DNA from: Latrodectus hesperus
Lineage: Eukaryota; Arthropoda; Arachnida; Araneae; Theridiidae
Direction of reading: 5' to 3'
DNA: 64,000 nucleotides
Assembly: GCA_037975125.1 (NCBI GenBank)
Contig: CM075854.1
Location: forward strand, 62,326,071 to 62,390,070
The position numbers and the translations under genes were made by a program. Of this stretch, positions 26,629 to 38,600 are shown piece after piece. The notes under the pieces were generated by a model. It was not told the DNA's origin. It ran no database searches and saw nothing but the letters and a program-made list of their open reading frames with translations. How positions within the stretch are numbered: the stretch's first letter is position 1; the number at the start of each line of letters is the position of its first letter.

Positions 26629-29600
26629 AAAAAAATAATCTGGAAAACATTTTTTTTTTATTAATTTTATGCTTAAAAGCTATCTAAAAATCTATGTTAA
26701 AGAACTATAATTTTCTTAAATGTGCAAATATTTTTTTATTGAAACCTGCTTTAAATAGATTTATTAAATAATTATGATTTATTTACATTATAAAAGTTGC
26801 ACATGTAAGATAATGTATTTAACAGTGTTAAATGGTAGACTATTAGAAATTTGCCAATCTCTGTTGATTTGTTGTAAATCTTGGGTAAATTTTAACTAGT
26901 TTATTTTTGAAAATTATCTCTGCTGTAATTACTGAGACTGGAATTGTTAACAAAATGAATAGTAGGCAATATAAAAGTTAAGAGTTAAATTATTAGAAAA
27001 CTATTGTCTAGTGCTTCTTCATCAGGCAATTCAACATTTTCCAAAAATCTTTCAGAAACTCAGGATTCACACAACTCCTGGAAACTCCTAAATTCCAAAA
27101 AAAAAATTTAAGGGCCCTTGAAACTCCTGGAATTTTGACTTGACGCCTTGAAAATTGTGAATTACTCCTAAAATTTTTCTTTATTTATTTTATACAAAAT
27201 ATTATAATTTTTTGATTTTTTTATGTTTTAATATTTTAAAATTTTCAATAAAATTGTCGGAAAACTTAATTCAGTATAGTTTTTAATATTGCCACTAGAT
27301 GACGGCACAATCTATATTAAATTTTTTGTATTTTTAACTGTTGACTTGTATAAACGTTTTCAGGATCTAGTTAGTTACAATAATTTCATGATAACTTGGT
27401 TTAGTAGTATTTAGATTTCTGTAGGAAGTGAAGTGAAGTAATTACCTAACAAAAAATTAACGTGTTGCGCATTTAAGACTGGAGATTTTAATTTATTTTT
27501 TTTTCTATTGGCTACTGTTTTTTTTATAAAATTCTTTGAATATTAATATTTAAGTGTAAAATTTTTGAGTTAAAACATATTTTCCATGTTTCCCTTGATG
27601 AAAATTACGTAAAAATCAATTGAATCAAGATAAATTTGTTTATTAATGAAATAAAGACTGAAATAAAAATCATTTAATATGCCTGGTGGAAAATGTCTTT
27701 TCTATGACCAATGGACTCTTGAAACTATATCTAATAGTTGTATTTGTTTTGAGTAAGTGTATTTATATTTGAAAAGAAATTGTCATACACATCTTGAAAA
27801 ACTCAATAAAATAATAGACAGGAATCTATTGCAAATATATAAAAACTCTAAAATAACTTTTTTTTTGTACAATGTGTAATCCAGTATTATATAGAATGTG
27901 GATTATTTAAATAAAAAATTTTACTGTTATAGCTGTAAATTCATTAAAGACTTTTGAGATAATCATTAATAATTTTAACTTAAATAAAAAATAGTCTCAT
28001 TAATGTTTGCAATAATTTATTCTTATTACTTACAGAAATGAATAAAAAGTATTGCATGTACATTATTATATGCATATTTTATTAAGAACAATTTTTAAAA
28101 TAAAATAAAAAATTATTTAACATGAATATCGATACCTCCTGGAAATTTTTGATTAACTCCTGGAAAACTCCTTAAAACTCCTAGAATTTGATTCTTGGAA
28201 ATCTGTACGAACCCTGGAAACTGTAATCCATACAGAAGTTCTTTAATTAATTTTGATACTTTAATTTTTTTTAATTACTGCTTTTTCCAGTTTTTGGAAA
28301 ATTTAACTCTCAAGTATTCATTGAGTCATAAAAATTCCATAAAACTTGAAAAACATTTAATTTAATGATATCATAATATCTTATTTCCTTAATCTGCATT
28401 GACCAGTATTCATTTAGGTTAGAAAATTATTTTAACTAGAATTTGAGGTTTTCTTTCGCTATTTAAATTTCTATTTAAAAAATGGTAACTTTTTATTTTT
28501 TGTAAGTGTGTCATCGAAAATTATATCAAATCTCCATTCTTTCTGAAAATTGTAAATAAATTTAAACTTTCAAAAAACTGAGAAATGTTAAAATTTTTAA
28601 TTTGAAGAATATTATTAGTAACATTAACTTTGCTTTGTATTTTATACTATAAATTTTATTTATTTATAAAATTAGAAAAAAAATTCCTGAAAAGGTGGCC
28701 TGATATTTTGTAATATCTAATTTTTCTTTCGTTATTTTAATTGGTCATCAAAAAATTTCCAGCCATTAAAATTTCAGGCATTTATTTGTCTTAACTATCT
28801 CACATTTAGCTATTTTTATTATATATGAAAAGTAGTGTTAAAAACACTTGAAATATTTTACTTTGCTTCTGAAATACACTTAAAATATTCTAAATAATCA
28901 TTGCAACCAATATGAAACTTATGACTTACAAGATATTGTTCAAAGAAATTGTAGTTTTTCTCTGTTGGGAAGTAATCTGTAATAAATAAACCAAATGTGA
29001 TTGATATATTTAAATCATTGAATTTATGGAATATGATTTTTTTATTTTTCATATGAAAATGAATAACAGCAGATATTTAAATACAGAACTCTTTGTACAA
29101 ACTTTTAATCTCAAAGCTAGTTTGAGCTCAATAATATTTTATTCTTTTATGGAAAAGGACAATATATTTAGCACATATTAGTTAATATCATTCTGAATTA
29201 AGTAGCAATGCTTAATAAAATATTTATGCTTGTCATGACATGTCAGGGGATACTGATTGCTAATCTAATTTGAACTATAATTATAAACTGGATATTATAC
29301 TGCTAATTCAAAATTTGAGTATTTTGCAACTTCAATATAAAAATAAAAAAATTTAAAAATTACTACATAAAAACTAAATTTTGTTAAAATCATATATTCA
29401 TATTCAAAAAGTTCATTTTTTTCAATGATAAATAAATAGTTAATTAATAGAAAAAATACTACCTTTTGAATAGCTCTAAAATTTTTACTTTTTAGACGAA
29501 AAAAGTTAATCTAAATTTTAAAAGTAATGAAATAAATTTATATTTTATGTATAGGAATAACTGCAATTAATCATGAAGTAATATTAAAGCCAATATTTTT

Positions 29601-32600
29601 GTGTTTACACAAAAATTTCTGAAGTTGTGGCAATCAAAACAAGAAACAATGAATTTTTGATTTCAATTTGAAATATTTACTTCTGTTTGCAGTTTTTCTC
29701 ATACTGTCTTTTATTGGACATTTTGACTTCTTTGAGCCTGGATTCAGGCATCTGCTTTGAGAGCAATGTTTGACAAATTTTACATACACATTGCAAGATT
29801 TGCTTTCTAAACAGCTATGGTGGACAATCATAACAAAGCATTGTTGTTGTCCTTTAAAATTCTCAATCTCACTTTGAATTTCGAACCAGCAACTTTCTTA
29901 GAAAACATTGGTGGGCATTAAACTTATAAGGTACCTAATATTAGAAGAAATAGTTGAAAACTATTCTTTGATGTTATAAGACACAAATAGTATTGAAAAT
30001 AATGAAAAGAAAAATATGTGGCATTGTTGTCCATGATGCAAAGTCTGAATTTTGTTTTTATTTCAAGAAAATCTTACATCATTGCAAAGTAAGAGCCAAA
30101 GTTTGTACAACTTCTATAAACTCCTGGAATTCAAACATTTTTAAAGGCCTTTGAAACGCTGACAATGTTAATATGAAAAACATGAATTACTCCTGGAATT
30201 TTTACTGTTTACGGATGCCATTCCTTGGATTTGACAATCTTTTCTTTGATCTTGTTGCCTCACTAATAAGACTTCATAATCGAAAATGATGTGCATAACA
30301 GTTATCTTTTTCTTGTAATTTTTTCTATGACTGCAACAAAAAGTTTCTACCTTTCACATAAAAGTACCACAAGCCAGACTGGCATTATTCTCCTGAATTA
30401 TCTGCCATTGAAGTAAGGATGAGTAGATTACTATTTATGTTTTCTTTTAATTTGAAGAGGGAATTAGTATTTTATTTTCAACCTGATTATCTCATTACTG
30501 CTTGATACATGTTTTTTTAGATTTTTTGTGTAAAATTTTTAAGTAGTGTCTTATAAAATTTTTAAGATTCTAACAAATACTTGCAGCATACCACTTTTAA
30601 AAGAAATAGTGTAATAACTTCCTGAATCCTCAATCCAATTTCCAGATTTTTCTTGAATAATTAACAATTTTGCAAGACAAATTTTAGTATTACTAATTTT
30701 ATTGTAGACATCAAAATGTAACTGTTTTCAACTATATTTTTATGTAAATATCATATTTTGTTAACATTTGAAACATTGTTGATTAATATGTATTTCTTTT
30801 AAATTCTTAAAGATAAATAAATAAATAAATAGATACAGTATCTTTGTTTGTAATGTTTCATTATAAAGAAATGTTTTTCCTAAAATGATTTTTAAAACTT
30901 TACAGCAGAAAATACTGTAAAAAAGAAAATTAAGTTTGAGAATTCTGATAAATCAGCTAATGCATTGTTGCGTGATTCTGGAGAAAACGAATCATCACTC
31001 TCATTTACAAATATCCTTATTAAAGATGAATCTCCAGATCCAACTCTGGAATTTGTACCTCCTGCTGTTCAAGAAACTGAAGTACAAACAGATCCTTTAA
31101 CTCCAATAGAAGAAGAAGATTCTCAAATGTGTGTTAACCAATCAAATAGGTATTATCGAAATGCTTATTCTAATCATTTATCTGCCATTTGTAGAATAAA
31201 CCTCATTTATAGAGTTTTAGGAATTAAACTAAAAATTCATAACTATCTTTTAAAATACTATGCACTTTCTTAAAGAACAATAAAAAGTTATGTATAGAAA
31301 TAATTATTAGAAACTCTGAAAGATTTATCAACCGATTGCTTTCATTTTTCTCTTTTCTTTCTTGTACCTTAAAATTATTTAATTATGTGTTGTGGGAAAT
31401 GAAATTTTAACATAGTTTGTAAAGCTTTCCAGGATTAAATGAGAGTTCTAGATAGTAGAGTTAAAATAATTAATGTTTGAACTTCTTGCTTAGTTCCAAA
31501 ATCATTGATTATCTTACTCGGCTGTTGTAAGGTTCTTATCATCAATATATTGAACTCTTCAGGAGTCTATTTCTTCATTTCATATATTGCATTTAGTGTC
31601 TTCTTTAAAAAAATGCTAAAAATGAGAAAGTTTTGATAATATCAAAACAAGGACAAGGATTGAAAATTGTAAATTATTAATCTGAACATTAGGTCTTTTA
31701 AAATGCCAAATAACATGAATGTGCCAATTTTCTAGAGAAACAGCCTTCTCCAGCCTTGGAGTACCATACTGTTAAAAGGCTTAAGTCAAATATAGACTCC
31801 TATCATAGAAATGTTTACAAGATGTGCATAAAGGGGAAAGCATGAGCTTCCTTACTAACAAAGCCTATTCCGTGTAACCTCCACAGAGCTGTGGGAGTGG
31901 CAAATTTTCAACTTAAAACTGGGCATGATTATCTGCAGAAACATTTTCACTGTTTGGGTTTGAGGGACTCTCCGATCTGCCCTTTTTGTGGACTAGAGGA
32001 CATGACTGGTGACCACCTGTCCTGGACTCTCGGACGTCGCAGTTAGAAATTCTGCGGAAGATGACTTTTCATTCACCTCAAGATTGTATTGGGTTGCCCG
32101 ACAGAGACTGATGGTTGAAAAACCAAGGTCGGGCGTAGGATAAAAAAAAAAACAAATTTTTCTAGAGAACAAAATTCTTTTGATTTGATATGCTGAATGA
32201 AATGAAAATTGTCTCAGTAAGTAGTTTTACTAAGCATAAGGCTTAAATATTAAAGCAATGAAAATTATATAAACTAAGAAATACTGTGACTAAAAAGGAA
32301 AATGTAAAACTTGAAACATGAAATGATCATAAAAATTAAATGTAGTATAATGTACATAAAAAAAACCGAATTTGTGTTTAGTCTCTGCAAATATCATTTG
32401 CATTTCTAACTGGTATTTAATGATATTAACAATACCTCAGTGAGTGATCTTAATCTGTGAGTTTCATCCTTTGGGATACATGGCTGATAATAACTTCAGA
32501 AGATACTATTATTTGTTACTTAACATTGCTCTTCAAGCTGCTGAATATGCTATTAATGACTTGAAGAGTAAATTTAAATACTTGGATATGTTTTTGTTCA

Positions 32601-35600
32601 TTTTCAAAAGACATACTGAGTGACTTCTGTGTATATTTCTCAAAATTCAACACCATAGGAAATGTTGCAAGGTAAGTAATAATTGTTGGGAAATTCATTT
32701 CCAGATTTTGTGGCTGTGAAAATGAAATGTTAACTGTTGTACCACATCTGTAACAGAATGCATAAAAATTGTATGTTTTAAATTTTTAGTCTCATAGCTT
32801 CACTGAAATCAAATTTTTCTAATTTATAACATTTGTTGAGTGTAAAACTTAAAAAAAGTTTTAAAAACAAGGAAACAAATTTCTTGTTTTGACATAGCAA
32901 ACTGTAATATTAAAAAAAATTTCTACAAATTTTATATTAATTTATTTAATTTTTATATATTAACATGAATTTTTGATTTATACATTTATAAATTAATATT
33001 AAAATATATTATAAAAAAATTGAATAAAATACTGTGAAATAAGTTCTACTTTAGTTAGATTCAAACAGATGCACTTGAAATCAATAAAGCCAAATTGTAA
33101 ATTTTTAGTTTATTCTATAGTAAAATTTTTAACCTTTACTGCTTAGCTACTGGCTGCATCTTGCTCCTTCAAGATTTTGCTAAATGTTTGTGTGTTAAGA
33201 CATGCTGTATTAACTTAATGATTCTCATTTTCTTCCCCAACCATGAACTGAGTTTGAATAAAACATACTGATCGAATCAATAATGAGATAAAAATTTTAA
33301 TCTTTGCATTATAAGATTGAACACATGAATTTACTTTTTTGATATCACTGAAAAGTTGGGTAACCTCTAGGAGAAGTGAAATTTCAATAAAATATTTAAT
33401 TGATAACAGTTAAGTTGATTACAAATAATCCCCTATGTTTGGTAAAATAATAATTGAAAGTATTATATAGAGAAAGAAAAAGAATTGATTACTGGTTTGT
33501 ATGCTTGCAACTCTCAAAAGGTAAAAACGTATTTTGCTCGTAAACTAGGGGTATTAGCAGTGGTAACCCTCAAAAGTAAGGGTTACCACTGCTAATACCC
33601 CTAGTTTCAGTTTCTGAAATAATGTAATGCAAGAATCCTAATTTCATATTGCACTTAATATCTGTAGCATTGTATTGCTTATGTAAATACTTGTACCTTA
33701 AAAAAGTTTGTAATTTTTTGCAAAATATTTTTCATCATCTAGATTGGCTTCCCCTCGTTCAGAAATTCAGCAATATCCAACTTGTTTTTTTGCTTTATTG
33801 AGAGATATATTTTGTGAATCAACTGAACACAAACTTTCTACTGTTAAGGTAAATGTATTTTTCTTAAAGAAGTCTGTATTAGTAATAATACTTGTAAATA
33901 ACATCACTACTTAGATTATTATTTGTTGGTTAATAATATATATACTTTTTAACCTGGATTGTTTAAGAGCATGGTAAAATTATTTTATGTTAATAATAGC
34001 ATAATTAATATGAAATAACTTTAGCTCTGAATTAAAATAACCATCATTAAAGTAAGAAACTATTAACTGACTATTAATCTCCTGATATTTTCAATAAAAT
34101 TTGCTTATTTTAGTTAATATTATGTATCTGATTAGTCGCATTCTTGATGATTAAAAAATATGTTTCATATAAATTTTTTATTTAATTTTCCTTTTTATTT
34201 CTGTTACATATAATTTTTATTGTTTTATATTTATGGAACATTTGAATATTTTTATTTCCAAAAGAAATTTATTTCTGACATTTTTTAAGAAAGGAAAGTG
34301 CAGTTTCCTTTAGTAGAAATGAATAGTCTAAAAAATTTGTTTTTACTTAGTTAAAATTATTAATTTTTAAATGTTCCACATATTTGTTATTTAATTTTTT
34401 CAGATAACATTAGAAAGGCGAACAGTTATTCTTAGAATTCTCAAAATATGAAATAAAATAATGAATTTCTTTTTATACTATATCTTATCAAATCTTTCTC
34501 TTAGAATTGTAATTCTTACTAGATTCTGAAAATTATTCATTTTTTTTTCCTTCAATGCATAGTTAACTGTTGTACCACATCTGTAACAGAATGCACATTT
34601 TTTTGTTTTTCAATGCATAGTTTATATAGTATATCTATTGATAAACACTTAAAATCATTAATTAAAAACCATTAAATTATATTCTGTTATAGTTTGAAAG
34701 AGTTTAAATTATAGACACATTTTTATCAAACAGAAATTCTAAATATATTAGTGTCAATATACTTATCAAAATGTTAAGTAATTCAAATCATAAGTGCTAA
34801 ATTTTTTTTTTCGTACATTTTCTGGAGAATTTTGTAAAAGTAAACTAATGATGAATTATTTAATATTATACTGCTGTTTGTAAAAATATTAATTTATCAT
34901 TTACAATTAACTAGGTGGTTAATTTTCTTGGTATAATCTGAGTGTGTAAGTAAACTTAATTAGAGGATAAATTCAAAAGATATTCATTGGACTTACCATT
35001 TTTTCAGATATGTTTCATATACATACATTTGTTTCGATGCAAAAAGTCCATGGTTTGAAACGTTTGATGAATCATTTACAATTTATCATATTTTAATATC
35101 ATGATTTTTACTATCAACATTGACTTGTTTTAAAACTGACATTTTTAATTTATTTGATTTGTTAAAGACGCTACTCCATAGAAACTATTTTGCCTTTTTA
35201 AAAACAAAAGTTTTTGATGCAGATGAAGATGTCTAAGGGAGTCAGATCTAACATAACTTCCAATGTTCTGGTTGGCGTGGTGGACATTGCTCCTGTGATG
35301 CAGAGACAGGCCAGTCTTTGTAGACCTCCTAGCCTGTCAGTCATAGTCTTCTGTTCCACCTTCTGCCTCCAGATCACACAGGCATATGTGAGAATTGGCC
35401 TGATAATAGCTATGTAAATCCACAACATCAGTTTTGGATGTAGACCCCAGTTTTTGCCAAGCATTCGCCTGCAAATCATTATGCTTTTCTTTGCTAAGTT
35501 ATTTTTATCATCAATGTGCTTATTCCAGGTGAGTTTTTGGTCTAAATAAATGCCCAGATACTTCACCTCTGAAGCCACATTGATTTCAACATCAAAAAGT

Positions 35601-38600
35601 CTTGGTATAAAAAAACTCTTCCATTTCCTTTTACGTGTAAAAGGTACAAGATAGGTTTTCTAAGGATTAACCATCAGGTAACCATCCATGCACCATTGAC
35701 TTACATAACTTAGAGCATCCTGCATGAGATGACAAGTTATGTCGAATTCTTTACCAAGGATGAGGATGACTATGTCATCAGCATATCCTTGCGTATAATA
35801 GCCCTTATCATATAGATATTTTATAAGGCTATTTACAACTAGGTTCCAAAGTAATGGTGACAGAACACCTCCTTGAGGGCAACCTCTACTAGTCTTTTTT
35901 TCAAATGATTTACCGAAGATATTCATTTGTATATATCTATCCAAAATCAAGACCTCAATCCAAGTACACAGGGTCTGATTAATCTCTGCCTCTCTAAGTG
36001 CATTGAGGATGGATAGATGGGAAATGTTATCGAAGGCACCTTGGATGTCGAGGAAAGTTGCCAAGGCAATTTCTTTTTGATCCAGAGTGGTTTCAATCTT
36101 AGAAACTAGCTGATGTTAAGCAGTTTCAGTAGATTTGCCGGGTTGATAGGCAAATTGAAGAGCATGCAAGGGACTGTTACTACCCAAGTAATCTCTTATA
36201 TACCGATCAATGTTTTTCTCCATAGTTTTAAGAAAGAATGAAGAAAAACTGATAGGGCTGTAAGACTTGGCCTGGTCATAGATGTCTGTCAGTCTATACT
36301 ACTTTTTAAGTATCTGTGGGCAGATGTCTTTTACCAATACCCACCAATAGGCTAATTGCCAAAATAATTACCACGATAATCAGAGCTGCAAATATTAAAC
36401 TTTAATGCAGTTAAGGAAACGCTAGCTATAAAGTATTTCATTCTATTAATAGAACCTTTAATAAATAAGAAACTAATAACATGCCAATAATTAGACTTGC
36501 TTAAAAGTAGTAAGTTTAATTTATTGATACTAAACATAAAATAATTACATAACATAAATTAAGTTTAAAATTTGAAAATAAATAAAGATATTCCAATTAA
36601 ATAATTCATTGTCATTACTAACAAAAATAAGTAAAATTATAATACCGATGAACATAACCATTTCTAACCGAAACTATCAGACACCAGCGTTTGATTTTCT
36701 GAATCTAGTGCTTTTAAAACACCTGGGATACGCCCCCTTTGACGAACTGGCATGCGTATACAGTAAGTTAATAATTCAATCATGAATATAGAAATGCCAA
36801 ATCGGCAAAGTAAAATTTTAAATGTGTTTGTAATAAATGGTATAGGAGTATGCCGGTAAAGCATAGCAGAAAATAATAAAGTTGAAAATAACGCACAAGT
36901 ATTTTAAATGTATGATAAATATGATGATAAGAAAATTAAATAGAACCGTATTAGACTAAAACTTAAAAGCACTGAATATATGAATTTAAGTTTGTAGTAG
37001 GGTAACAGTGTCCTTGCCAGGTTTAGGAATGAAAACAATCCTGGTCTTCTACCATATCTTTGGTATGTAACCCAGTGCTAAGCTAGCTCTGTAAATTCTA
37101 GTTAGCACTGGTATGATAACCCCCTGCCTTCTTGATCATGATGGGCATAATTCTATGAGGCCCTGGGCTTTTTAGAGGTTTAAAGGCAGAGATTGCCCCC
37201 TTAACAATATTGTAATTAACGATAGTTTTAGCGATGGTCCATTGATCGCTATTGACTCTTTGCAGAGAGCCAATGCAGTGCTTCCCTTCATTGCTATAAA
37301 TATCTCTAGCTAAATAAAAAATAAAGTGGGATTTGGTCATAATTTCCATAACCTCTTTCCCGGAACCAACAAAATTACACTCCTCGTCCTTTAAGGTGCC
37401 AACCAAAATAGGTTCATCCCTTTTGAGGAGTTTTTGGAGTGTAGCTCCTTCAGAGATAGATTCTATCTCTTCACAGAACTTCCTCCAGGAGTTAATTTCT
37501 CTTTTCCTAACAAGTTTGTTATAATTAGTGAGGGCCGTTTTATAGTTCTCTCATTCACCATTTTTCTTGGCTTTATTAAAAAGTTTCCTAACATTTTGCC
37601 CTTTCGGCTGCTAGAGAGTCATTCCACCAAGGACATTAGAGTTTAGCTCTCCTAGTATCAATAGGGAAATTGTTATGATAAGAATCTAGAATACTACTGT
37701 GCAGAAGGTCTGCTGTAACTTCTAGATCATAGTTGTCTCTAATAGGTCGTTTCCCGAGCTCAACTAACCCAGTCAAATCCTCCTGGAATTTCTTCCTGTC
37801 CGTCCTAACTGGGTCTCTGAACATGTGATCCAGACACACATTAGAGTGAATTTCAAAATGGATGTTTTGATGGTCTGAGCCAAAAGGTCTGCCATCTACT
37901 TTCCAATTTTTGATATTTTTACTAATTAGCGTTGTCGCTATAGTAATGTCAATTACTTCAGATCGATTGGAAGCAATGAAAGTTGGTTAGTTGCCCTCAT
38001 TTAGAACATTTAACCCGTAGTTTAAAATGAATTCAAAAAGGCACTTACCTCTTTTATTTGTGTCCGTGCTTCCCCAGACGACATGGTGAGCATTACAGTC
38101 TAAGTCCTAGGACTACCTATAAATTGTTGTCTCTGCAAAAGTTATGAGTTTGTGCAGAGAATGGTCAAGTGGAGCCTTCTCTTCATAGGGCAGACACACA
38201 GAGCCAAAAACAATTTCTCTGTCCCCTCCCTCTATGCTGAGTCTGTCTTTCACAGCTGTCAAGTCTCTAAAGATAAATGCAGAGTGGGGTAAAACCTCAA
38301 TGTTTTTATGTAAAAGTATGCAAGTTCTAGCATTACTATTGGCACAATAGATAAGCTTACATTTAGTTCCTTTAAGGCCACTGATTCTCCCCCTAACCAG
38401 CCAGGGTTCCTGAATCAGGGCCAGGTGTATATCCCCAGCAAGAAACATCTTACTGAGGTTAGTGGTATCACTTCTACTGTGGTGGAGGTTGGCTTGAACT
38501 TCCTGCACCCCCATCGGAAGCTTGATTCTTGTCAGAGAGTCAGTCATACTAGCGATAGCTTCCTGACTTTTACCAGAAGAAGATGGTTTGGAGGTCATTT

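Noticed and set aside
35214..35417. Plus-strand frames at 35214, 37333, 37434 and 38425.
   Set aside because: Antisense shadows of the minus-strand LINE.
36660..36860. Possible mitochondrial DNA insertion (numt) in the LINE.
   Set aside because: The AT-rich composition suggested it, but I could not match the frame to any mitochondrial protein or rRNA.
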